From Gemmatimonas phototrophica (GTDB taxonomy: Bacteria; Gemmatimonadota; Gemmatimonadetes; Gemmatimonadales; Gemmatimonadaceae), in contig NZ_CP011454.1 of assembly GCF_000695095.2 (NCBI RefSeq), positions 1,054,001 to 1,118,000 of the forward strand: DNA of 64,000 nt, written 5' to 3'. Position 1 is the stretch's first letter, and each line of letters opens with the position of its first letter. The translations under genes and the position numbers were made by a program. The notes under the pieces are model-generated. The model searched no databases, was not told the origin of the DNA, and saw only the letters and a list, made by a program, of their open reading frames with translations. Positions 38,793-45,758 of the stretch are shown in pieces.

Positions 38793-40100
38793 TCAGCCAA
38801 CGCCGACCGACAGATACTCGGCCACCAGCGAGACACTGCGCTGGGTTGCTCCACGTTCCCGCGCCACAATCTCCTGCGCTGCGTGACCCGCCTCCGCCCG
38901 TGCCGTCTCGTCCCGCAGCCAGCGCACCAGTGTATGCCGCATGGTCTCCACATCGTGTACTTCGGCGGCTCCCCCGGCCTGGAGCAAGAGCCCCGCTTCA
39001 CGGCTCATGTGGTGCCCCGGGCCAAAGACCACCGGCGCCCCAAACGCCGCCGGCTCAATGGCCGAATGCAACCCAGCCGAGTGAAATCCTCCACCAACGT
39101 ACGCCACGTTGGCGTTGGCATAGAGGTCGCCCAGCACGCCCACCCGGTCTACGACAATGACATCAGCCGTGCGCTCATCGCCCACCCGTTCAATATCGCT
39201 CAAGGTGGCGGCCCGGAATCCTGCTGCACGGGCCCAGCGCAGCAATGAGTCCACATGGCTTGGGGTGGGTTCGTGCGGAGCAATGATGAGCCGAACGTCG
39301 GGGATTTTCTTGCGCAGCTGTTCCCACGCCGGCAACAGCACCGTCTCGTCCGCCGGCCAGGTGGAGCCCGCCACCACGGTGGGACGCGAACTTGCCGTGG
39401 AGGATACCGGCGCGCTCCTCCGGCTCACCCGTTGCGCGCGCTGCCACACCTGATCAAACCGCGTGTCGCCGGTGGTTACGATGCGTTCGTATTGCACCCC
39501 CAGCTCTACGAGCCGAGCACCATGGTCCGCATCAATCGCTCCCACGCGCGCAAGAGCGCCATAGGCGTCGTGCAACAGTGCCCCCGAGAGTACACCGCGT
39601 CGCCCCGATGATGCTGCGAGCGTTGCGCTCAGCATGAGCACGGGAATACCACGCGCAGCCGCTCGCTCCACCAGTACTGGCCACACATCGAGCTTCACAA
39701 ATACCAGCACCGACGGCCGTAACGCGTCCAGCATGGCGTCAGCGTCGTGGGCCGAATCGAAGGGCAGATAGCCGGTAAGGTCGGCGCCAATCGAGGCCGC
39801 AAACGATTCCGCGCTGGGCGAAAAGAAGGAATACGCCAGCTGTACCTGCGGGTGCTCCTCTCGCAGGGCATGAGCGACCGGACGGGCCTGCAGGCCTTCG
39901 CCCACGGATGGGGCGTGCATCCACACCAACGGCCGCTGCGTGTCGCGAGTTTGTGCTGCTTGCTGGCGCCAGCGCGCTAGCACACCGCGACGTGCGCGTA
40001 GCGAACGCCAGACCTTGTGGGGAGCGTCGGGTGCAATGAGGGCGGCAGCACGGGCGAGACTCACCGCGCCGGCGTACAGGGGGCGGAGCAGCGGATTCAT
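38793..40100 (-). CDS. waaA: 3-deoxy-D-manno-octulosonic acid (Kdo) transferase
   Basis: 435 residues, usual length for WaaA/KdtA, which attaches Kdo from CMP-Kdo to lipid A precursor at the inner membrane. The catalytic Glu is in APSVGEG (E68). The C-terminal GT-B half has NVAYVGGGFH and AIEPAAFGAPVVFGPGHHM. The E. coli-type TETELWPN motif is changed to VKLDVWPV near residue 138. The gene implies an LPS-type outer membrane. It is 29 bases downstream of the DsbA-like gene, both on the minus strand, so they may be co-transcribed. Confidence 0.88.
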   Translation of the reverse strand: MNPLLRPLYAGAVSLARAAALIAPDAPHKVWRSLRARRGVLARWRQQAAQTRDTQRPLVWMHAPSVGEGLQARPVAHALREEHPQVQLAYSFFSPSAESFAASIGADLTGYLPFDSAHDADAMLDALRPSVLVFVKLDVWPVLVERAAARGIPVLMLSATLAASSGRRGVLSGALLHDAYGALARVGAIDADHGARLVELGVQYERIVTTGDTRFDQVWQRAQRVSRRSAPVSSTASSRPTVVAGSTWPADETVLLPAWEQLRKKIPDVRLIIAPHEPTPSHVDSLLRWARAAGFRAATLSDIERVGDERTADVIVVDRVGVLGDLYANANVAYVGGGFHSAGLHSAIEPAAFGAPVVFGPGHHMSREAGLLLQAGGAAEVHDVETMRHTLVRWLRDETARAEAGHAAQEIVARERGATQRSVSLVAEYLSVGVG

Positions 40101-40129
40101 GCGTCAGCGCACACGCGCGAGCCAGCGAC

Positions 40130-40900
40130 TCAGCGCGAAGTGGCGCCTTTGGCCGCTTTTGCCACCGCCAATGCGGTGTCGATGGCCTTCCGGAAGTCCT
40201 TGTAGGGCATGGCGCCCTGCACCAGGAAGCTGCCCACAATGAACGACGGCGTCGACTGCACACCGGCCTGGTTGGCCTGCGCGATGTCGTTCGACACCAG
40301 GGCGGCAATGGGCGCCGAGGTACGGCACTTGTCGAAGGCGGGCACGTTGAGCGTCATGTCCTTGGCAATCCGCGAGAGCAGCGGTGACACGTCGCCCATG
40401 GTCTTCACGGTGTTGTAGCTCGCGAAGAGTGCGTCAGCATACTCCCAGAATTTCCCCTGCACGCCGGCACACAGCGACGCCTGCGCCTCGGCCCGCGCGT
40501 GCGGATGGATGCTCTCCAGAGGCAGGTGCATGTACGCAAACCGGATTTTCCCCGGATTGATGTAGTCACGCTTGAGCTGCGCCATGGAGGAGTCGTGCCA
40601 CTGTTTGCAGTAGGGGCACTGGAAGTCACTGACCATGACCACCCACATGGCCTGCTCCGGGCCCAGCAGTCGGCTCTTATCGGCGGCCTGCATCATGGCC
40701 ATGTTGGCCAGGGAGTCGGTGCCGGCGCCTGACAGGGACGGCGCACTGGTTACGGCGGAAGCGGGCGTTGCGGCGCCCTGCCCGGCGCTGGCGCTGGAGT
40801 CCATCTGCCGCGATGCCGCATCGGCCCGGCCACACGCCACGACCGCGCCGAGGGTCAACGTCAGGGCGACGGACCGGAAAACTGTAAGGGTGCGAGACAT
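40130..40900 (-). CDS. DsbA-family thioredoxin-fold lipoprotein
   Basis: 256 residues. Lipobox LGAVVAC with the cysteine at 23, then a low-complexity linker to about residue 75. The thioredoxin fold with an internal helical domain carries the CPYC active site at 95-98 (SDFQCPYCKQW) and the cis-proline loop QSTPSFIVG near 215. A second cysteine pair (SLCAG and FDKCRT) is in the helical insert. It would oxidise or isomerise disulfides of exported proteins. It precedes waaA on the same strand. Confidence 0.87.
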   Translation of the reverse strand: MSRTLTVFRSVALTLTLGAVVACGRADAASRQMDSSASAGQGAATPASAVTSAPSLSGAGTDSLANMAMMQAADKSRLLGPEQAMWVVMVSDFQCPYCKQWHDSSMAQLKRDYINPGKIRFAYMHLPLESIHPHARAEAQASLCAGVQGKFWEYADALFASYNTVKTMGDVSPLLSRIAKDMTLNVPAFDKCRTSAPIAALVSNDIAQANQAGVQSTPSFIVGSFLVQGAMPYKDFRKAIDTALAVAKAAKGATSR

Positions 40901-41262
40901 ACCTGAAGCCTAGCGCCCAAGCCCATCCGGCGCATCCGGTACGTGCTGCGGGCCGCGGCGAGGTACGGTGTGGGGGGCGGTGCGGGCGCCGGGCCACCCC
41001 GGTCGTGGTACCGACGTGCGGGGCCACCGCCCCAAAGGCGCCGGTGTGGGGTACTCCCAACCGGACGCCAGCACCCGCCCCAACAAAGCGGACGCCAGCA
41101 CTCGCACCTCTCATCGTCGTGGTCATCTCGACACTCTCACATTCGATATCCATCGCATTGTCTCGACTCGCAAAGTTCTCACATCGTCGTCCCACCTCTG
41201 GAGTCTCGCTGCCCGTGCGATTCTGACACTCCTGGCGTCCACAGCGCGTAGTACCTGTAGAC
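40901..41262. other. 362-base intergenic region with imperfect repeats
   Basis: This holds a short duplicated word (GGACGCCAGCACCCGC and GGACGCCAGCACTCGC, around 41063 and 41090) and one ~100-bp copy of a diverged repeat from 41097. The regions before the divergent DsbA-like and TPM-protein genes lie at its two ends; no consensus promoter stands out. Confidence 0.5.
41097..41190 (+). repeat. Diverged ~100-bp dispersed repeat, copy A
   Basis: It shares words in order with copies at 43560-43660 (reverse) and 43683-43790 (direct): AGCACTCG, TCTCATnGTCGTGG, TCTCGACACTCTCA, TTCGATATCCATCGCA and CTCGCGA-type ends. It lies upstream of the TPM-domain gene. Confidence 0.65.
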
Positions 41263-42150
41263 ATGCCTATACTTCATAGTGTGCCAGCTTCTGAGAACAC
41301 GCTGATCAATCGCGCCTGCTCCCGCGCCGTCCGTATGGCGGCGTTGCTGACCGTGGCTTGCCTGGGCCTGCTGCCGCTCCGCGTGATGGCGCAGCCTCCG
41401 GCCTTGCCGCAGCCGGTTGGCTATGTGAACGATTTCGCCAACGTCATCTCTCCCGATGCCGAGGCGCGGTTGGTGTCGCTTGCCGAGCGGCTCAACGCGG
41501 CCACGCGCGGCGATATGGTGGTGGTCACCCTCCCCGATCTCGGGGGGCGTCCGGTGGAGGAAGTGTCGCTGCGCCTCGGCCGCGAGTGGAAGGTGGGCGC
41601 CAACGCGCAGATTGGGGATGCCGCGCGCAACGCCGGTGTGATCATCCTGATCGTGCCCAAGGAAACCGCGACAGATGGTCGCGGCCGTTGCCGCATTGAG
41701 GTGGGGCAGGGCGCCGAGGGGTTCATTACCGACGCGACCGCGGGCGAGCTGTGCCGCGAGCAGACCGACCGCTTCCGCGCCCAGGACTATTCGGGCGCCC
41801 TGGAGGGGTTGTCGTTTGCCGTGGCTGATCGATATGCGGCGGCGTTCAACGTCACGTTGGATGGACAACCGCGAGAGGTTCGTCGGTCGTCGCGCAGCCG
41901 CAATCAGGACGGCGGATTCCCGATCGTCCTGGTCATCATCATCGTATTCTTTGTGCTCAGCTCATTGGGCGGAAATCGCCGTCGTGGCTGTGTGGGATGC
42001 ATTCCCATTCCGGTTCCGGGCCCCGGTGTGTTCACCGGTGGGTCCAGTGGCTGGGGCGGTGGTGGTTTTGGCGGTGGCGGTGGTGGTGGATTTGGCGGCT
42101 TCGGTGGTGGTGGTGGATTCAGCGGAGGTGGTGGTGGCTCAGACTGGTAA
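41263..42150 (+). CDS. TPM-domain protein with glycine-rich tail
   Basis: 295 residues. A signal segment (about 25-44, VMAQ) is followed by a TPM domain (TLP18.3/Psb32/MOLO-1 fold, about 50-200: GYVNDFANVISPDAEARL, DMVVVTLPDL, IILIVPKE, RIEVGQG-EGF). A membrane helix at about 224-238 (IVLVIIIVFFVLSS) follows, then a glycine-rich stretch ending SGGGGGSDW. This architecture is like the YgcG/DUF2937-type proteins that occur beside LemA. The start could be ATG 41335. It is followed by the nucleotidyltransferase gene after 16 bases. Confidence 0.85.
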   Translation: MPILHSVPASENTLINRACSRAVRMAALLTVACLGLLPLRVMAQPPALPQPVGYVNDFANVISPDAEARLVSLAERLNAATRGDMVVVTLPDLGGRPVEEVSLRLGREWKVGANAQIGDAARNAGVIILIVPKETATDGRGRCRIEVGQGAEGFITDATAGELCREQTDRFRAQDYSGALEGLSFAVADRYAAAFNVTLDGQPREVRRSSRSRNQDGGFPIVLVIIIVFFVLSSLGGNRRRGCVGCIPIPVPGPGVFTGGSSGWGGGGFGGGGGGGFGGFGGGGGFSGGGGGSDW

Positions 42151-42166
42151 GCAGCCGGGACAGACG

Positions 42167-42868
42167 ATGACGCTCGAGGCCCTGGTGGCCCAGTTGCGTC
42201 AGGCCCACGGTGATGCCCTGCGCGCGGTGGTGCTCTATGGCTCTGCGGCGAGCGGAGAAGACATTGCCGGGAAATCCGACATCAACGTACTGCTCATTGC
42301 CGATACGTTGCCGCTGGCGACGCTGCGTGCGCTGGGGCAGACCATGCGGGGCTGGCAGGAAGCGGGCAATCCGCCGGTGTTGGAGATGACGGCGCAGGAG
42401 TGGCAGTCGTCGGCCGACATCTTCCCCATGGAGTACGCCGACATTCTGGAGCGGCATAAGGTGCTCTTTGGCACGTTACCGCTGGAAGGCGTTGTGGTGC
42501 AGGCGGCGGATCTGCGTTTGCAGGTGGAGCAGGAAGCCATGGGCAAGCTGTTGCGGCTGCGCCGCGGCGTCATGGTGGCCGGCACGGATACGGAGCGACA
42601 GCAGGAGCTGCTGCGCGCCAGCCTCAGCACGCTGCTGGTCATCTTCCGGGCCGTCATGCGCCTGCATGGCGAACAGCCACCACGGGACGCCGGGCAAGTG
42701 GTGTCCTGGATAGGGGCGCGCTGCGGCTTTGCCGTAGAGTCGTACGACCGGGTCGCCGCGCTCAAGCGTGGCACGGTGCTCCCGGCGGGTGAGACCGAAG
42801 GGGTGCTCGAGGGGTATGTAGCCGGTATGACGGCGCTGGTGGCGTATCTCAACCAGTACGCCGGCTAG
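42167..42868 (+). CDS. Nucleotidyltransferase-domain protein
   Basis: 233 residues. The N-terminal domain has the polymerase-beta-like motif VVLYGSAASGEDIAGKSDINVLLI (about 22-45), i.e. GS-X-DhN, though the second acidic residue is replaced by asparagine (DIN, not DhD), so transferase activity is uncertain. The remaining ~150 residues are helical (EQEAMGKLLRLRRG, AGQVVSWIGARC). The frame is open far upstream to 41675, but the preceding gene ends at 42150, so ATG 42167 is chosen. It separates the TPM-domain and LemA genes, which are often adjacent. Confidence 0.75.
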   Translation: MTLEALVAQLRQAHGDALRAVVLYGSAASGEDIAGKSDINVLLIADTLPLATLRALGQTMRGWQEAGNPPVLEMTAQEWQSSADIFPMEYADILERHKVLFGTLPLEGVVVQAADLRLQVEQEAMGKLLRLRRGVMVAGTDTERQQELLRASLSTLLVIFRAVMRLHGEQPPRDAGQVVSWIGARCGFAVESYDRVAALKRGTVLPAGETEGVLEGYVAGMTALVAYLNQYAG

Positions 42869-42949
42869 CTCCGGTCCAGCTGTAACCCGCGTGCCGCGGT
42901 GTCCGTAGTGTATCACACGTTCACATCTGTCATTTCCAAGGAGCAATCC

Positions 42950-43546
42950 GTGTCGTTTCTCCGTCAGTCCCGTCGTCGCGCCATGATGGTCGCGCTCACT
43001 CTGCCGCTCGCCCTTGGGGCGTGCGGGTACAACACGATTCAGTCGTACGACGAGCAGGCGGCGCAGGCCATGAAGAACATCGATGCGCAGCTGCAGCGTC
43101 GTGCCGATCTCATTCCGAATCTCGTGAACACGGTGAAGGGTTTCGCCGCCCAGGAAGAAAAGGTGCTCACCGAGGTCACGCAGGCCCGTGCCGGTCTGAT
43201 GGGGGCGTTGCAGAAGCCGGGTGGTACCAATCCGGCCGAGCTGGCGAACGCCAATCAGCAGCTCACCGGCGCGCTGGGGCGTCTCACGGTGGCCGTGGAA
43301 GCGTATCCTGAGCTCAAGTCCAACGAGAACTTCCTGCGCCTGCAGGATGAGCTCACCGGCACCGAGAACCGGATTGCCGTGTCACGCACCGACTATAACG
43401 GCGCGGTGCGGCAGTACAACGAGTATATCCGGAAGTTCCCGGCCGTCATGACCGCCAAGGCCACCGGCGCGAAGCCCCGCGAATACTTTGAAGTCACCGA
43501 CGCCGCATCGCGCGCTGCGCCAACGGTCGACTTCGAGAAGAAGTGA
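42950..43546 (+). CDS. lemA: LemA-family lipoprotein
   Basis: 198 residues from GTG 42950, with AAGGAG six bases upstream; the frame is open to 42899. The lipobox is LALGAC (cysteine near 25). The LemA coiled-coil helices follow: IDAQLQRRADLIPNLVNTVKGFA (about 45-67) is the family signature, then ELKSNENFLRLQDELTGTENRI and YNEYIRKFPAV. LemA is a membrane-associated helical protein of unclear function. It ends the TPM-nucleotidyltransferase-LemA operon and is followed by a large hairpin terminator. Confidence 0.9.
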   Translation: MSFLRQSRRRAMMVALTLPLALGACGYNTIQSYDEQAAQAMKNIDAQLQRRADLIPNLVNTVKGFAAQEEKVLTEVTQARAGLMGALQKPGGTNPAELANANQQLTGALGRLTVAVEAYPELKSNENFLRLQDELTGTENRIAVSRTDYNGAVRQYNEYIRKFPAVMTAKATGAKPREYFEVTDAASRAAPTVDFEKK

Positions 43547-43559
43547 GATCTGAGCTCGC

Positions 43560-43660
43560 CGAATCGAGAATCAGAGGTCAGCGGTCTGATTCGCGAGTGT
43601 GCGATGGAAATCGAAGGTGAGAGTGTCGAGATAACCACGACAATGAGAAGTCCGAGTGCT
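43560..43660 (-). repeat. Diverged ~100-bp dispersed repeat, copy B (reverse)
   Basis: Read on the minus strand it has the same ordered words as copies at 41097 and 43683, starting AGCACTCGGACTTCTCATTG. Together with copy C it makes a head-to-head inverted repeat. Confidence 0.65.
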
Positions 43661-43710
43661 TCATCCGCTGTAACAGCGGACCAGCACTCGGACTTCTCAT
43701 TGTCGTTTTT
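43637..43710 (+). terminator. Large hairpin terminator after lemA
   Basis: A perfect 24-bp stem (43637-43660 with 43683-43706) encloses 22 bases that include a CCGCTG/CAGCGG mini-hairpin and is followed by TTTTT. It is formed by the meeting ends of repeat copies B and C. Confidence 0.85.
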
Positions 43711-43790
43711 GTCTCGCCGCTCATTGTCGATATCCATCACAACTCGCGACTCGCACCTCTCAACGTCTACGTCCCGAATCTGCGAGCTGA
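43683..43790 (+). repeat. Diverged ~100-bp dispersed repeat, copy C
   Basis: Direct orientation, beginning AGCACTCGGACTTCTCATTG and including GTCGATATCCATCAC. It ends just before the pilW-like gene. Confidence 0.6.
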
Positions 43791-43794
43791 CATC

Positions 43795-44742
43795 TCACAT
43801 CCTGTTCTTCTCATAAAGCAGGTTGCGCGGGGCTACGCGCCATTCGTACCAGCGTGCGATGGGTTGCCCATCGTTCACCGTCGGATCACTTTTGGTGCTG
43901 CGAATCTTGGCCCGCACCTTCACGCCAATGATATCGTTGCCATCGTTGGTCGTATCGGCATCAATGCCATTGTAGGTCCCGTGTTCGGCGCCGGTGGTGA
44001 AGAGCAGCTTTGCCTGGAACGCCTCGACGTTGCCGGCCATTGTTGCGCCAACGGGCTGTCCACTCAAGTCGAGTTTGCTGGCCCGCATGAGATATTGCCG
44101 CGAGGGGTCCCGCCAATACATCACCAGATTGGCCTTCTGAATCGAGGTGCCCGCACGCATGAGCAGCAGACTGTCCAGCCCTGACGGTCTGTTCACCAGC
44201 TTCTCAATGGGGAGGAAGTTTACCCGGAAGAGATTGTTGGGGCGACTCACTACGGACGTGAGCAACAACAGCCGGCGGGTGCTTCCCACCTGCAATCGTG
44301 CCAGATCGCCCGACTCCAGATCAAACGCGCCGTTCACCCGCTGAAAATCAATGCAGGTTGCGCCGCACGTTCCACCCGGCGGGTACGTGGGTAGCGTGTC
44401 GCCATCGTTGTAAATGGGATACACGCCGGCCTCCGTGGGCTCGTATGGCACGGAGAGAATGGAAATGGTATCGCCGTACGTGTCGACCGAGGCAAAGACC
44501 GCGGTGCTTGTGAAGGCTATGCCCGCTTCCTGAACATCGCGTGCCAGCGAGAGCCCCACGAAGCGGGCGTCACGGTCTACCGTTTCGCGCACCGTCCATC
44601 CGCGTCGGGTGGTCCAGCTCTGCACGGAGAACGCCACGGCCCCACTGATGACCACCATGGCGACCGTGAGCGAAATGAGGACTTCCGGCAACGTGAAGCC
44701 GCCACGACGCCGACCACGGGCAGGAATACGAGGCGTAGACAT
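43795..44742 (-). CDS. PilW-like type IV minor pilin (prepilin)
   Basis: 315 residues. The leader MSTPRIPARGRRRGG is followed by FTLPEVLISLTVAMVVISG, with the cleavage glycine at 15 and glutamate at mature position 5. One N-terminal membrane/coil helix is followed by a beta-rich ~270-residue globular part. Prepilin peptidase would cut after the glycine; such large minor pilins sit at the tip of type IV pili. The ATG overlaps the stop of the PilV-like gene by one base. It is the last gene of a four-pilin operon and faces lemA convergently. Confidence 0.85.
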   Translation of the reverse strand: MSTPRIPARGRRRGGFTLPEVLISLTVAMVVISGAVAFSVQSWTTRRGWTVRETVDRDARFVGLSLARDVQEAGIAFTSTAVFASVDTYGDTISILSVPYEPTEAGVYPIYNDGDTLPTYPPGGTCGATCIDFQRVNGAFDLESGDLARLQVGSTRRLLLLTSVVSRPNNLFRVNFLPIEKLVNRPSGLDSLLLMRAGTSIQKANLVMYWRDPSRQYLMRASKLDLSGQPVGATMAGNVEAFQAKLLFTTGAEHGTYNGIDADTTNDGNDIIGVKVRAKIRSTKSDPTVNDGQPIARWYEWRVAPRNLLYEKNRM

Positions 44743-45173
44743 CAGTTGGCTCCGGAGAGGCCGTTCCCGCGGAACAGCGACGTGGTGAGTTTCACCGGCT
44801 GCGTGGCGCGCGGGTAATCCAGGCGGACTTCAATCTCCACCAGATTGTTGCGCGTTTCGCGCACCGTCATGGTACGGACATAGGCGCCTGTACTGCTGGC
44901 CACCCCATCCGCGTTCAACCGCACGGCCCCTTCGCTTTCCACCAGCCATGGATCGCGAGTGCGCACTTCCTCCACGTAGCTGCGGGCCAGCGCAATGGCG
45001 TTCGTGCGGTTTTGGGCCAGCGTTTGCAGCGTGATCGTGGAGGCGTTGGCGGTCCCCAACGCCGATACCCCGACAATGAGCAACACCATCGCCACCATCA
45101 TCGAGATGAGCGTAAAGCCTTTCCGTGCCCGACGTGCACGCGGCAGGCGCCGCCGCTGCGCATGAGCTGTCAT
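44742..45173 (-). CDS. PilV-like type IV minor pilin (prepilin)
   Basis: 143 residues from ATG 45173, which overlaps the stop of the upstream pilin gene (ATGA); ATG 45179 is an alternative. The leader ends RARKG and is followed by FTLISMMVAMVLLIVGVSAL. The glutamate normally found at mature position 5 is a serine here (FTLIS). A ~100-residue globular part (ALARSYVEEVRTRDPWLV, VEIEVRLDYP) follows, as in PilV/GspI-like minor pilins. Loss of E5 might affect assembly, or its role may differ. Confidence 0.82.
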   Translation of the reverse strand: MTAHAQRRRLPRARRARKGFTLISMMVAMVLLIVGVSALGTANASTITLQTLAQNRTNAIALARSYVEEVRTRDPWLVESEGAVRLNADGVASSTGAYVRTMTVRETRNNLVEIEVRLDYPRATQPVKLTTSLFRGNGLSGAN

Positions 45174-45748
45174 TTCCATCCCTCCCCCCCTCGCCACGTC
45201 CAGAGTCGTGTGTTGCCCGACGGGGCCACGGAGATGGCCACCACGGCATCCCGTTCACTCTCGCTTTGCAGGTACACCACGCCGCCGGTCCCCTGGGGCG
45301 TCACCAGGCCGCGGGAATCGAATTCCACCCGACTATCGGCAAAGGTGATGGCTCCGCCCGATGGATCATCCGGAATGGATGGCAGCGACCCGCGACCGTA
45401 CACCACGCCGCGGGGCAGGGCACGCTCACCAAAGCCGCGCAGCTCCTGCCACTCCACGGCAATCTCGCCAATGGTGCCATCGTCGTTGTGATCGAGGTAG
45501 CCACCATACGCTTTCAGCGACTGCCGGAACGCCACCCGTGAACGCTGCCGTGTAGACAGCGCGCGCGTGCGCGTGACGTCGATATCCTGCGCGAGTTGCG
45601 TGCCGGCCAACTGCACGGCTGTCGCGCCGCTCATCCGGAAGCGGGGCGCGACAATCCCCATGGTGATGCCCACGATGCATACCACCACGACCAGCTCAAG
45701 AATGGTGTAGCCACGCGGATGCCGGGACGTCAAAGGAGCTCGGGTCAT
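45170..45748 (-). CDS. GspH/FimT-like minor pseudopilin
   Basis: 192 residues from ATG 45748, chosen because GAGG lies eight bases before it; GTG 45757 and ATG 45754 are further in-frame starts. The leader ends with SRHPRG, then YTILELVVVVCIVGITMG with glutamate at position 5. The globular part (LAQDIDVTRTRALSTRQRSRVAF) matches the GspH/FimT pattern, in which the conserved LAxDLxxARxxAI helix follows the pilin helix. It lies directly downstream of the PilX-like gene and overlaps the next one by four bases. Confidence 0.84.
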   Translation of the reverse strand: MTRAPLTSRHPRGYTILELVVVVCIVGITMGIVAPRFRMSGATAVQLAGTQLAQDIDVTRTRALSTRQRSRVAFRQSLKAYGGYLDHNDDGTIGEIAVEWQELRGFGERALPRGVVYGRGSLPSIPDDPSGGAITFADSRVEFDSRGLVTPQGTGGVVYLQSESERDAVVAISVAPSGNTRLWTWRGGEGWK

Positions 45749-45758
45749 GGTCATCACC

